From Dyadobacter sp. 50-39 (lineage in GTDB: Bacteria > Bacteroidota > Bacteroidia > Cytophagales > Spirosomataceae): a stretch of DNA of 64,000 bases. Shown in pieces: positions 7,415 through 16,967 of the stretch. The position numbers and the translations under genes are program-made. The notes beneath the pieces are model-generated. The model had not been told where the DNA came from and ran no database searches. It worked only from the letters and a program-made list of their open reading frames with translations. The stretch lies in the NCBI GenBank assembly GCA_001898145.1, contig MKSR01000012.1, forward strand, positions 1 to 64,000, in the 5' to 3' direction. The stretch's first letter is position 1. Each line of letters begins with the position of its first letter.

Positions 7415-8326
7415 ATGACAGTCGATAGTATAGAATCGTTTTTCAAGGATTTACAAGACCGCATTTGTGCAGCCATCGAAACCACCGACGGCGGAGCGCA
7501 CTTTCACGAGGACCTTTGGCAGCACCATTCCGGCGGCGGCGGCCGCACCCGGTTGATCCAGAACGGCGCGGTGATTGAGAAGGGCGGCGTGAATTTTTCG
7601 AGCGTGAAGGGCGAAGTACATCCCAGGCTGCGGGCGCAGATGAACCTGTCCGAAGACGCAAGCCCCCAGTTTACGGCCACGGGCGTGTCCATCGTAATGC
7701 ACCCGCGCAACCCGCACGTGCCTATCATCCATATGAACGTGCGCTACTTCGAGCTCGACAATGGCACCTGCTGGTTTGGCGGCGGGATCGACCTCACGCC
7801 GCATTATGTGGTGGAAGAAGACGCCCGCGCATTTCACCAAACTTTGAAAGCGGCGTGCGACAAGCACCATCCCGAATTTTATCCGAAGTTCAAAACTTGG
7901 GCCGACGACTATTTCTTTATCCAGCATCGCAATGAGACGCGCGGTGTAGGCGGAATTTTCTTCGATTACCTCAAACCCGACGAGCCCGGAAACGGTCAGG
8001 GGATGTCCAAAACGCAGCTTTTTGAATTTGTCAAAGAAATAGGCGAGCATTTCGCGCCCATTTACACGGCGCTCATGCAGAAGTATGCGGATAAGCCTTT
8101 TACCGAAGACCAGAAACAGTGGCAATACCTGCGCCGGGGACGCTATGTGGAGTTCAATCTGGTGTGGGACCGGGGAACGAAGTTCGGGCTGGAAACCAAT
8201 GGCCGTACCGAGTCGATCCTGATGAGCTTGCCGCCCCAGGCCAACTGGGAGTACAATTTCAACCCGGAGCCCGGTTCGGCGGAGGCCGAAACCTTAGGCT
8301 GGCTCCGCAAGGGCGTGGCCTGGTAA
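7415..8326 (+). CDS. hemF: Oxygen-dependent coproporphyrinogen III oxidase
   Basis: A 303-residue enzyme of the HemF family, full length. It oxidatively decarboxylates coproporphyrinogen III to protoporphyrinogen IX with O2 in haem synthesis, in the cytoplasm. Family signatures are clear: the Gly-rich segment HHSGGGGRTRLIQNG (about residues 37-51), EKGGVNFSSVKGE, VSIVMHPRNPHVPIIHMNVR, WFGGGIDLTPHY, and the highly conserved RGVGGIFFDYL. The C-terminal part has YVEFNLVWDRGTKFGL and the family-typical ESILMSLPP. It overlaps the convergent menC gene by 33 bp at the 3' end. Confidence 0.97.
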   Translation: MTVDSIESFFKDLQDRICAAIETTDGGAHFHEDLWQHHSGGGGRTRLIQNGAVIEKGGVNFSSVKGEVHPRLRAQMNLSEDASPQFTATGVSIVMHPRNPHVPIIHMNVRYFELDNGTCWFGGGIDLTPHYVVEEDARAFHQTLKAACDKHHPEFYPKFKTWADDYFFIQHRNETRGVGGIFFDYLKPDEPGNGQGMSKTQLFEFVKEIGEHFAPIYTALMQKYADKPFTEDQKQWQYLRRGRYVEFNLVWDRGTKFGLETNGRTESILMSLPPQANWEYNFNPEPGSAEAETLGWLRKGVAW

Positions 8327-9394
8327 TTCCCAGGCTACCTCTTTCCGGTAGTACAATTGTCCGTTCTCAACGGTGAGCGGCGACTCGAAGTTGTTGGTGT
8401 AAAGCTGGCCGGTACCCAAGCCTTGCGGCAGCGGATTGTTGAATTTGGCCGTGTACTGTGCAATCGCATTCAGGCCGATGTTGGATTCCAATGCCGACGT
8501 GATCCACCATCCGATATGCAGCCGGTTTGCAATTTCTATCCATTCACTGGTCGCTGTAAAACCGCCGAGCAGGGTAGGTTTTAGAATGATAAAAGGCGGC
8601 GCCAGCTTTTTGAGCAATGCGAACTTGTCGCGGTAGCTGGGAATGCCTATCAACTCCTCGTCCAGTGCAACCGGTACCGGTGACGACGCGCAGAGTTCAG
8701 CCATCAGTTCATGCTGGCCCGCTTTCACAGGCTGCTCAATCGAATGCAGGTCGAATGCACTGAGCCTCGCCAGCCTTTCCTTCGCATTGTCCGCCGTAAA
8801 TGCGCCATTCGCATCTACCCTTAAAGTAATGGTGTCCTTATCAAACCTTCCTCTGACTGCTTCCAGAATCCGGCATTCCTCCTCGAAATCGATCGCACCC
8901 ACTTTCATTTTGAGGGTAGTAAAACCCTGCGAAAGCTTTTCCTCCACCTGCGCTAGCATATTTTCATAGGAGCCCATCCAAATGAGCCCGTTCATCAGAA
9001 TGCCGTGGCCGTTTTCTGAAAAGCCGTTTTTAAACAGCATTCGCCGACCGCCGTTCATGATATCCAGCAGCGCCATTTCCACACCGGCCCTAATGGAAGG
9101 CAGGTTTTCCGGGATCAGTTGTTCAATGATAATGCCGAGGTTGAACGGAAACACATCCAGGTCGAGCGAGTTGAAAATCAGGCAGACATCCGCCAGCTGC
9201 GCCTCGAAATCCGGCACATCGTCGATGCTCAGCCCGGGCAGCGGCCCGCATTCGCCATAACCGGCTACACCCGGTTTTTCGGAGTCGGTCACGATGACGA
9301 TCCAGGATGTTTTTTGTGTAAGTACCCCGCGAGAGGTGCCCGCTTCCTTCCGAAAATGAAGCGTATGTGGCTTATACACAATTTTTAAGGGCAT
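8294..9394 (-). CDS. menC: o-Succinylbenzoate synthase (enolase superfamily)
   Basis: A 366-residue enolase-superfamily protein, best read as MenC, which dehydrates SHCHC to o-succinylbenzoate in menaquinone synthesis. The N-terminal capping domain (1-120) contains GYGECGPLPG. The barrel shows the catalytic Lys pair region TLKMKVG, metal ligands in RVDANGAF, IEQP and ALDEEL, and the late motif ILKPTLLGG. Other members (dipeptide epimerases, N-acylamino-acid racemases) share these motifs, so activity is inferred from overall resemblance and from the need of a menaquinone-using bacterium for this step. It is convergent with hemF and their coding ends overlap. Confidence 0.85.
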   Translation of the reverse strand: MPLKIVYKPHTLHFRKEAGTSRGVLTQKTSWIVIVTDSEKPGVAGYGECGPLPGLSIDDVPDFEAQLADVCLIFNSLDLDVFPFNLGIIIEQLIPENLPSIRAGVEMALLDIMNGGRRMLFKNGFSENGHGILMNGLIWMGSYENMLAQVEEKLSQGFTTLKMKVGAIDFEEECRILEAVRGRFDKDTITLRVDANGAFTADNAKERLARLSAFDLHSIEQPVKAGQHELMAELCASSPVPVALDEELIGIPSYRDKFALLKKLAPPFIILKPTLLGGFTATSEWIEIANRLHIGWWITSALESNIGLNAIAQYTAKFNNPLPQGLGTGQLYTNNFESPLTVENGQLYYRKEVAWELPGHALAEPA

Positions 9395-9461
9395 GATTTG
9401 GCGGTGTCAGATTTTAAAAGGGGCACAATATTAGACAAAATTTACGTAATTATGCACCAGG

Positions 9462-10502
9462 ATGAAAGAGCTGCCCTGGATAAAAAATGCATTGCTGCCC
9501 CTCTCGTGGGTTTACGGTGCCATCACCGACATTCGCAATTTCCTGTTCGACAACGGCATCATGCACTCCGAAAAAGTACCGCAAAAAGTGATCGTGGTAG
9601 GCAACCTCACCGTCGGCGGGACCGGCAAAACGCCTGTTATCGAATACCTCACCCGTATTTTCGCAAAGCAGACACCGACGGCGATCCTCAGTCGCGGGTA
9701 CGGGCGGCGGACCACGGGATTCATCGAAGCCGACAGCTCAGCGACCGCAGCGACGATCGGCGATGAGCCATTTCAGTTTTATTCCAAATTCAGTCCGGAA
9801 GCCATTGTAGCCGTGTGTGAAAAACGCGTGGAAGGCGCTATGCAAATCCACAGAAGGTATCCCGGTATCAGGTTACTCCTGCTCGACGATGCATTCCAGC
9901 ACCGAGCGATCCGAAGGGACATTAATATCCTGCTCAGCGACTACAACAGGCCCTTTTATGAAGACCACCCTTTTCCTGCCGGCCGGCTGCGCGAGCGGCG
10001 TCGCGGTGCCCTGCGGTCCGATGCGGTGATCGTAACCAAATGCCCGGCCGAGCTGCCTGCGGACGAAAAACAAAATATAACCGAAAGCATCAGCCGCTAC
10101 ACGCGTGCCGGCATACCCGTCTTCTTCGCGACCACCCGCTACGACGTCCCGCGCTCGTACGAGGGCGCGCCTGTTGCGTTAAAGAATGTTAAAATGGCCG
10201 CGGGGATCGCAAATCCGTTGCCTTTCGCCGCATATTTGACCACCCGGTTCGGCGTTACAGACCAGCAGGTTTTCCCGGATCATTACAATTACACGCCAAG
10301 TGACGTCGAAGACCTGATTAAGAACCTAAAAAACGATACTTTTGTGGTCACGACTGAAAAGGATATGGTCAAATTAAAACCGTTGGTTGTCGCAAAAGGC
10401 TGCGCAGCCCGCTTTGCGTACGTTCCGGTTTCCGTGGATTTCGGAGATGAGGAACAGGCTTTTGTACAATGGGTCACATCACGGACCGGCGACCGGTTTT
10501 AA
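9462..10502 (+). CDS. lpxK: Tetraacyldisaccharide 4'-kinase
   Basis: A 346-residue LpxK that phosphorylates the 4' position of the lipid A disaccharide precursor at the inner membrane. The N-terminus is a membrane-associated hydrophobic helix (about 5-30, LPLSWVYGAI). The Walker-A-like P-loop follows (VVGNLTVGGTGKTP, about 45-58), and later motifs are AILSRGYGRRT, GDEP, LLLDDAFQHRAIRRDINILL and VTTEKDMVKL. Length and motif order are normal for Bacteroidota. Its stop lies just upstream of the putative porin gene, 23 bp away. Confidence 0.96.
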   Translation: MKELPWIKNALLPLSWVYGAITDIRNFLFDNGIMHSEKVPQKVIVVGNLTVGGTGKTPVIEYLTRIFAKQTPTAILSRGYGRRTTGFIEADSSATAATIGDEPFQFYSKFSPEAIVAVCEKRVEGAMQIHRRYPGIRLLLLDDAFQHRAIRRDINILLSDYNRPFYEDHPFPAGRLRERRRGALRSDAVIVTKCPAELPADEKQNITESISRYTRAGIPVFFATTRYDVPRSYEGAPVALKNVKMAAGIANPLPFAAYLTTRFGVTDQQVFPDHYNYTPSDVEDLIKNLKNDTFVVTTEKDMVKLKPLVVAKGCAARFAYVPVSVDFGDEEQAFVQWVTSRTGDRF

Positions 10503-10525
10503 AACGGCAGAAAGAGTTTCCCTCT

Positions 10526-12514
10526 ATGAGAATTGTTTTATATAGCTTCCTGTGTGTTTTATGCAGCTTTTTCCTAACCATCCCGACAGCCAGCGGCCAG
10601 GTGAAGCTTCCGGGCAACATACGGATGCCGGGCGGCAGCGGAGGAGGCGGTGGCGGTGGGCGCGGAGGCGGCGGACAGTCTATCCTCGACGATAGTACCA
10701 AAAACATCTACGGTCCCAAGACCACCCTGCATTTTTACGAGCACGACATCCTCAACAACCGCGATTCGGTGCGGTACCTCGTGGATACGAGTATGACGAA
10801 TTTCCATCGCTGGATGCCGGTGGACAAAGCCTGGGGCAAGCTTGTCGATCTGGGCAACAACGTCACGGCCACGCGCAATCTGTTTTTCCAGCCGCGCGAG
10901 GAAATCGGTACGCAGCTTGGCTTGCGGGTGTACGATGCCTATGCCATCAAGCAGGAAGATGTGGCTTATGTGGATACCAAATCGCAGCATACCGAGCTGG
11001 ATTTCATGTCGGGCCCGAAGAAGGCTTCTCTCGGGACATTTGCCTACACCCAGAACGTGCATTCGCGGTTCAACTTCGGGATGCGGGCTACGCGCCTGAC
11101 TTCCAACAAAGTATATGGTTTTGCCAATTCCATTGCCTCTGCGGCATTGCTCGGCCGGAACTGGACTTTTTTGGCGCACACCAGCTTTTTTTCCAAGAAC
11201 AAAAAATACCTCGTCCTGGCGCATTACCGGCATTTGAATATGAAGGTGTCGGAACAGGGCGGTGTCATACCCAATGTGGACGAGGCAGGCGTGGTCGAAA
11301 AGTATTCGTATGACGGCGCCGCCAAAATCAGCGACAATGCCAATTCATGGGAACGCCGCCATGTCTTCCATGTTTATCAGCAATACCGGCTGCTCAACGG
11401 ATTCCAGGTATTCCAGCAAGCCGACCTGCAAAGCACGATCGACCATTATACCGACCTGCAAATCCTGCGCGGCCTGGAAAAAGGCCTTTACCCCGCAGCA
11501 AAATTCAGTACCGCCCAGACCCGCCAGGACATTTACTACAAGCTTTTCGACAACAAGGTCGGCATTAAGGGTTTTTACGAAGGCTTCAATTACCGGGCTT
11601 ACGTAAGGCAGCGATTTTACGGTATGCGCGGCGGGGCGCAATCGCCCAACGAGACGGGCGATCCTTTTGCAACTTACCGCACAGGCCTGAAATTCGACAA
11701 CATCATTGGTGCCTGGCTGGGCTATTATTTAAAAGATTCCGTTCAGTACCTCACCGCCGAGGCCGACTTGAACCTGGGCAAAAATGTGGAGTACCGCTTG
11801 AAAGCCGAACTGAATACCCGTTGGGGGAAAGCGGGGTTCCAGAGCATTCAGACCGCCCCCGACCTGCTCGTACAGCGTTACCTGAACAACCATTTCGACT
11901 GGCGGAACAATTTCGATCCTACCAAGGTCCAGACGGTGTTCGCCTCGTTGGTACTGAAAACCAAGAAACTGGAATTCGTTCCCGAAGCGCAGGTCCACCA
12001 GATCAACGACTACATTTATTACGATACCGCCGCGGTGCCCCGTCAGCTCAATGCGGGTTTCAGGCTCCTGCGGGTAGGCTTTAATTCCGGCATTCATCTC
12101 AACCGCTGGAATTTCACGACGATGGCCTACCTCACACTGAACGATAACAAGGACGTTATGCGCATTCCGACCGTTTTCGCCAGCGGGGAAGCTACTTTCG
12201 ATTTCGTATACGCCAAAGTGCTCTTCTTCCAGATCGGCCTCGCAGCACGGTACCGGTCATCGTACCTGGCCGACGCCTACATGCCCGTCACCCAACAATT
12301 TCATTTACAAAACGATACACGGTTGAATCAGAATGTGGTGGTTGACGGCTTTGCCAATGTGCGCATCAAACGGGTAAGGTTATTCTTTAAAATGTCTTAC
12401 CTTAACCAGGGCGGCAACTTCGGCCTTTTCCCGAAAGGCTATTATGTGACGCCCGATTACCTGGGTCTTGCAAGGTCATTTTCATTCGGAATCAACTGGC
12501 CGCTGTTCGACTAG
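10526..12514 (+). CDS. Putative porin with Gly-rich N-terminus
   Basis: A 662-residue predicted outer-membrane protein. ATG 10526 is preferred over an upstream in-frame ATG at 10469 because it starts a signal peptide (MRIVLYSFLCVLCSFFLTIP, cleaved near ASGQ). After a low-complexity Gly/Arg stretch (about residues 35-50, with runs of 7 and 4 Gly) the rest is long, beta-strand-like and rich in aromatic residues, as in the Bacteroidota 'putative porin' family (Porin_10). It ends in a barrel-type segment (LARSFSFGINWPLFD). Its transport role is not known. It is probably co-transcribed with lpxK. Confidence 0.75.
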   Translation: MRIVLYSFLCVLCSFFLTIPTASGQVKLPGNIRMPGGSGGGGGGGRGGGGQSILDDSTKNIYGPKTTLHFYEHDILNNRDSVRYLVDTSMTNFHRWMPVDKAWGKLVDLGNNVTATRNLFFQPREEIGTQLGLRVYDAYAIKQEDVAYVDTKSQHTELDFMSGPKKASLGTFAYTQNVHSRFNFGMRATRLTSNKVYGFANSIASAALLGRNWTFLAHTSFFSKNKKYLVLAHYRHLNMKVSEQGGVIPNVDEAGVVEKYSYDGAAKISDNANSWERRHVFHVYQQYRLLNGFQVFQQADLQSTIDHYTDLQILRGLEKGLYPAAKFSTAQTRQDIYYKLFDNKVGIKGFYEGFNYRAYVRQRFYGMRGGAQSPNETGDPFATYRTGLKFDNIIGAWLGYYLKDSVQYLTAEADLNLGKNVEYRLKAELNTRWGKAGFQSIQTAPDLLVQRYLNNHFDWRNNFDPTKVQTVFASLVLKTKKLEFVPEAQVHQINDYIYYDTAAVPRQLNAGFRLLRVGFNSGIHLNRWNFTTMAYLTLNDNKDVMRIPTVFASGEATFDFVYAKVLFFQIGLAARYRSSYLADAYMPVTQQFHLQNDTRLNQNVVVDGFANVRIKRVRLFFKMSYLNQGGNFGLFPKGYYVTPDYLGLARSFSFGINWPLFD

Positions 12515-12535
12515 CCGGACAAACTTTGGATCAAT

Positions 12536-13132
12536 ATGGCTACTTCACTCACTACGCTCGGACTAGAACTTCCGACCGATCCCCGCTGGACTGACATCGC
12601 CTCCATGCAGATCGGCGATATTCTGATTGACCACGCCTATTGCGAACAGAAAGCCGCTTCCAGCTGCATTTCGCTCATTGTGCATTATCCCGACAAGGCA
12701 TTGCTCGTTGAAACCCTCACTCCCATCGTAGCCGAAGAATGGGGACATTTCCAGCGGGTTTTGAAGGAGTTGAAAAAAAGGAATATCCCGCTTGGCCGGC
12801 AACGGAAAGACGAATACGCGAATCAGCTTATGCAGCTCGTTACCAAGGGCGATGCCAACAAAATGTTCCTCGACCGGCTGCTTATCTGCGGGTTGATCGA
12901 GGCGCGGAGTTGCGAGCGTTTCAAGTTGCTTTCGGAAAACCTGGACGATGCGTCGCTGCAAAAGTTTTACCGCGAACTGATGATCTCGGAAGCGGGGCAT
13001 TACCGCACATTCCTGGAACTGGCCGAAACCTATGTGCCGGCCGGAAAAGTAAGGGCGCGCTGGAAGGAACTGCTGCACGCCGAAGCCGAAATCATGCACT
13101 CGCTGTCCCCGCGCGGCGACCGCATTCACTGA
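12536..13132 (+). CDS. miaE: tRNA-(ms2io6A)-hydroxylase
   Basis: A 198-residue MiaE-type di-iron protein of the ferritin-like fold that hydroxylates the isopentenyl side chain of ms2i6A37 in tRNA. Iron-ligand motifs are visible: the Glu in CEQKA (about 36), EEWGHF (about 67-72), IEARSCERF (about 121) and EAGHYRTF (about 151-158). Length is typical for the Bacteroidota form. The AddB-like gene begins 29 bp after its stop. Confidence 0.9.
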   Translation: MATSLTTLGLELPTDPRWTDIASMQIGDILIDHAYCEQKAASSCISLIVHYPDKALLVETLTPIVAEEWGHFQRVLKELKKRNIPLGRQRKDEYANQLMQLVTKGDANKMFLDRLLICGLIEARSCERFKLLSENLDDASLQKFYRELMISEAGHYRTFLELAETYVPAGKVRARWKELLHAEAEIMHSLSPRGDRIH

Positions 13133-13161
13133 CATATCCCGCATTTTCATCTGCATTCCTG

Positions 13162-16068
13162 ATGCCATCATTCCTGAACCTCGTCGCCAAACGCATTCTG
13201 GCCAACCATACCTCGCTCGACCACGTACAAATAGTGGTACCGACGCGCCGGGCTGCATTTTTCTTAATGCAGGAACTGGCCGGCGAAACCACCGAAGCGC
13301 TGATGAGCCCCGGCATTATGGCGATTGACGATTTCGTGGAGAGCATTTGCAGCCTCGAAATCGAGGACCCGGTGCACCTGCTTTTCGATTTATACGAAAC
13401 ATTCCGCGAAATCGACCCGGACGTGCAGTTCGACCGCTTTATGGGATGGGCGTCGGTGCTGCTGAGTGATCTGGATAAAATGGATCAGTACCTGGTCAAA
13501 ACCGATTTCCTGTTTGATTACCTCTCGGAGGCACACGCGCTCTCGCGCTGGCAGGAAAGTCTGCCGGAGGGCAGGTCGCTGCAAGGCGAAGGCGGCTCGA
13601 AGCAGTATTTCTCCCTTTTTGAAAACATTAATAAAGTGTACCGGTCGTTCAGGCAGCGGCTGCTCGCCAAAGGAAAAGCCTACCGCGGAATGGCTTACCG
13701 CGAGCTTGCGGAGGACATTCAAGCGATTGCAGCCGCACGGGCGGAAAACGAGCGGATTTATTTCGCGGGTTTCAACGCATTCACCACTTCCGAACGGACG
13801 ATCGTAACGGCGCTGATCAAAGCCAAAAAAGCCGAAGTACTGTGGGATTCGGACCGGTACTACATGTCGGAAAACACCGTGGTGGAGGCCGGTAAAAGCT
13901 TGCGAGAGTACCAGCGCAGCAAGGAGTTCGGCGAATGGAACTGGACCGGCGACGACCTGCTTTCCACCGAAAAGCACATCACTATTTACGGAGTACCCAA
14001 TGCGACCTTACAGACAAAGGTGGCCGGCGAGCTCTACCAACAGATGAAGCGCTTCGAGCCGGACGATGCCCCGATCCCTACCGCCATTGTCCTTGCCGAC
14101 GAGAACCTGCTGCTCCCTATGCTGTATTCACTCGACGAGGACGTGCGCGACCTGAACGTTACCATGGGGCTATCGATGCGGAATTCGCTGCTGTACACCC
14201 TGGTGGACGGCATTTTCGAATTGCAGCAGAATGTGGTGGAATTCAGGAGCCGGAGCGGGAAAACGATCCGCATTCCCAAGTTCGGCCATAAATCCATTGA
14301 TAAAATCCTGAACCACCCGTTTATCAGGCATTATGAGCATGTGGCGCTTTCGCCGCTCGAAGACGGCCAGACGATCATCCAACGGACGCTCCGGGAAATT
14401 ACCGAAGGCAACCAGGTCTTTCTCAGCTCCGAAGAACTGACTGCATTGGGTGACAATCATCCTTTGTTCCGGATCCTGTTCACGCATTGGCAGAAAAACA
14501 ATGCACAGCAGGTAATCCGATCGTTTTATCAACTCATCGAGTTACTTAGAGAAGTTTACAAGGATTACAAAAATGCGTTGGAAACAGAATATCTCTACCT
14601 TTTTTACACACTACTCAAACAATTCGAACAGACGATCGAGGAACGGGAGGAACTGATCACCCTACGCACGCTCAAATCTTTTATGTTCGAGCTGATCCGC
14701 CAGACGCGCATTCCATTCAGCGGTGAGCCGGTCAGTAACCTGCAAATCATGGGTATGCTCGAAACCCGCGCACTGGATTTCGAGCGGATCATTATTTTAT
14801 CCGCCAATGAAGGCATTATACCGCAGGCAAAGCGACAAAATTCGCTCATTCCATTCGATGCTGCGCAGGCGGTGGGACTACCGACCCACCAGCACCAGGA
14901 AGCCGTGATGTCGTATCACTTTTATCGCTTGCTGCAACGTGCTTCGGAAGTGCATATCCTTTATACGAGCACCAACGACGCGCCGGGCGGGGGCGAAAAG
15001 AGCCGTTTTGTAAGGCAAATCGAATATGAGCTGGCCGGATATAATCCCGGGATCCGCATTGAAAACAAGACCGTCGTTTTTGAAGCACACCAGCAGCAGG
15101 AACTGGAAGAAGTGGTACAAAAGGACGATGCGCTCATTGCCGCTATCCGCGCTTACCTCGATGGCAAAGGCATTTACCCGACGCACCTCAATGAATTTAT
15201 CCGCTGCTCCATGCAGTTTTATCTCAAACATATTGCCGGGGTAAAAGAAAAGGAGGAAGTGGAAGAAGAGCTTGGAATGGACAAGATCGGTACCTGGCTG
15301 CACGCATCGCTGGAACGCCTCGACCTCGAATTTTTCCTGCTCGACAACGATCCTTCCGACGAACAGATCACGACCGTACTCCGCGAGGAGTTCGACCGGC
15401 TTTTCAAAGGCTATGTGACCGACCTCGGCCTGAACCGCATTTACTATCAGATCGGCGAGCAGCAGATTCTTACTTTCCTACGGCACCATATTGCCCAGCA
15501 GCCGCGCAGGAAAATCCTCGCAGCCGAGCAACCGCTGCACACGCGCATTCAGCTCGTGCTGCAAGGCGCGTACACACCTGTGCGCCTGGGAGGGAAGATC
15601 GACCGCATTGAGCTGGGCGAAGACGGTACATTATATGTGATGGATTACAAAACCGGCAGCGTGGAGCTGACGGGCAAACAAAAGCTCGCCGACCCGATTG
15701 CGCGGGAAGAAGTGATCCGCACCGATCCCGACCGGAAAATGGGTTACGTGCGCCAGCTCTGGATTTATGAATACCTGATGTACCGCCGCATGAAGGAAGA
15801 AAAAGGGCTGAATTTACGCGGTATGACCTATAATTTCGGCGATTACGCCGTCAAGTCGGGCTTTTACTCTTTCCGGGACCCCAAAAACCTGATCGCCAAC
15901 CCGCTGGAACTGACCGAGCAGCTGGCGCCGGAGGAGTTCATCGAAAAATCAGAAATAATACTGACGGATATCCTGAATGTAATGCTCGATCCGGACATCC
16001 CGTTCCGCAAAACGGACGACCTTTCGACGTGCAAGTTCTGTGATTTCACCGGCATTTGCGGAAGGTAA
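13162..16068 (+). CDS. PD-(D/E)XK nuclease / AddB-like subunit with Fe-S cysteines
   Basis: A 968-residue AddB-type protein, start at ATG 13162 (MPSFLNLVAKRILANH); the frame is open further upstream, but that part lies inside miaE. The N-terminal half resembles an inactivated UvrD-like helicase (VVPTRRAAFFLMQELAGE in place of a P-loop). The C-terminal quarter is a RecB-family nuclease: LGGKIDRIE and VMDYKTGS carry the catalytic Asp and Asp/Lys. Four cysteines of an AddB-like 4Fe-4S cluster are visible as IRCSMQFYL upstream and CKFCDFTGIC at the very end. AddAB repairs double-strand breaks by end resection. No addA is in the window. Confidence 0.85.
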   Translation: MPSFLNLVAKRILANHTSLDHVQIVVPTRRAAFFLMQELAGETTEALMSPGIMAIDDFVESICSLEIEDPVHLLFDLYETFREIDPDVQFDRFMGWASVLLSDLDKMDQYLVKTDFLFDYLSEAHALSRWQESLPEGRSLQGEGGSKQYFSLFENINKVYRSFRQRLLAKGKAYRGMAYRELAEDIQAIAAARAENERIYFAGFNAFTTSERTIVTALIKAKKAEVLWDSDRYYMSENTVVEAGKSLREYQRSKEFGEWNWTGDDLLSTEKHITIYGVPNATLQTKVAGELYQQMKRFEPDDAPIPTAIVLADENLLLPMLYSLDEDVRDLNVTMGLSMRNSLLYTLVDGIFELQQNVVEFRSRSGKTIRIPKFGHKSIDKILNHPFIRHYEHVALSPLEDGQTIIQRTLREITEGNQVFLSSEELTALGDNHPLFRILFTHWQKNNAQQVIRSFYQLIELLREVYKDYKNALETEYLYLFYTLLKQFEQTIEEREELITLRTLKSFMFELIRQTRIPFSGEPVSNLQIMGMLETRALDFERIIILSANEGIIPQAKRQNSLIPFDAAQAVGLPTHQHQEAVMSYHFYRLLQRASEVHILYTSTNDAPGGGEKSRFVRQIEYELAGYNPGIRIENKTVVFEAHQQQELEEVVQKDDALIAAIRAYLDGKGIYPTHLNEFIRCSMQFYLKHIAGVKEKEEVEEELGMDKIGTWLHASLERLDLEFFLLDNDPSDEQITTVLREEFDRLFKGYVTDLGLNRIYYQIGEQQILTFLRHHIAQQPRRKILAAEQPLHTRIQLVLQGAYTPVRLGGKIDRIELGEDGTLYVMDYKTGSVELTGKQKLADPIAREEVIRTDPDRKMGYVRQLWIYEYLMYRRMKEEKGLNLRGMTYNFGDYAVKSGFYSFRDPKNLIANPLELTEQLAPEEFIEKSEIILTDILNVMLDPDIPFRKTDDLSTCKFCDFTGICGR

Positions 16069-16147
16069 TTTGCTTCCCGAAAAATACCCGCCGGGCCTTG
16101 CAACCATTATTTAAATAAAGCGATCTCTTAAAAAAATCGTTTACGGT

Positions 16148-16291
16148 ATGATCGTTGTAGCAAAATTGACCCTCTTCATCATCTGGCTTATGGCCTTTGT
16201 GGTAACCTGCCTGGTGATCGGCATTACATTCCCGGTGATTGTCTTGTTCGACAAGTTTCAAATGCATTTTAAAGGAGTATCCTTATCATAA
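16148..16291 (+). CDS. Small membrane protein, 47 aa
   Basis: A 47-codon frame (MIVVAKLTLFIIWLMAFVVT at the start). Residues 3-36 are almost wholly hydrophobic and form one or two membrane helices, followed by a short polar tail (DKFQMHFKGVSLS). An intrinsic terminator follows 26 bp after the stop. I recognise no family. Length, composition and the terminator make it a likely real gene. Confidence 0.55.
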   Translation: MIVVAKLTLFIIWLMAFVVTCLVIGITFPVIVLFDKFQMHFKGVSLS

Positions 16292-16316
16292 ACATTTCGA
16301 AGTGCCTCTCAAAAAT

Positions 16317-16348
16317 AAAGGCGGGTGAGTGATCTCATCCGCCTTTTT
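16317..16348 (+). terminator. Intrinsic terminator after the small membrane protein
   Basis: Stem 16317-16329 with 16334-16346 (core GGCGGGTGAG / CTCATCCGCC), 4-nt loop, then T residues. It can work in both directions and may also serve the convergent lipoprotein gene. Confidence 0.7.
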
Positions 16349-16366
16349 GCTGCATTGGAAATGCTG

Positions 16367-16846
16367 TTATTTCTTCTTGAATTCAAGGTACTGCTCCGTA
16401 TTGGCCGCCCCCGCGCTCGACTCCGAAAATTTGAGCGTGATATTGATCTGCGGCACACCACCTGCATTCACAACCCGGGTACCAATGCCGCTCAGCCGCA
16501 CATTCAATGCCCCACCGATCGACTGCGTAACATCCACTTTCTCGTTGATTTCAAAAGTGTCCTGCGCGGTTGCTTTCACAGCCACAAGGGGGAACTCCTG
16601 GGTAAGCGGAATAGTCGAACCGGGCACACTGATCTGCGTGTTTTTGGTATATTTAATGCTCAGCTGGTTTTTCGATTCCGTCGCGACCTCCCACTTGTGA
16701 TTGCTCGAAACCCCTCCTTCCACCGTAGTGGTCTCATACACGCCTACCATGTCCTTTGCATAATCCACTTCCGGCTCGGGGTCTTTCTTGTCGTCCTTGC
16801 AAGCGCCCATCAGAACTACCAGACAGCAAAAAATCAGCTTTTTCAT
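16367..16846 (-). CDS. Hypothetical lipoprotein
   Basis: A 159-residue protein with a lipoprotein signal (MKKLIFCCLVVLMGAC, lipobox LMGAC with Cys16) followed by acidic/basic DDKKDPEPE, typical of Bacteroidota surface lipoproteins. The mature part looks like a small beta-rich domain (YETTTVEGG, then NVRLSGIGTR). No family is recognised. It is convergent with the small membrane protein. Confidence 0.75.
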   Translation of the reverse strand: MKKLIFCCLVVLMGACKDDKKDPEPEVDYAKDMVGVYETTTVEGGVSSNHKWEVATESKNQLSIKYTKNTQISVPGSTIPLTQEFPLVAVKATAQDTFEINEKVDVTQSIGGALNVRLSGIGTRVVNAGGVPQINITLKFSESSAGAANTEQYLEFKKK

Positions 16847-16967
16847 ACTTCAATTTTAAGAGTAAACAATGTTTCAAATATAAACACGCATCCGAAATTT
16901 CCTACTATAACGGCACCGCCCCGGGATACGCATATCAGGGCAGTAATTTATTCAGTTCAAAACTCCT

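Noticed and set aside
12739-13161. Upstream extension of the AddB-like frame
   Set aside because: It lies inside miaE in another frame; ATG 13162 gives the family N-terminus.
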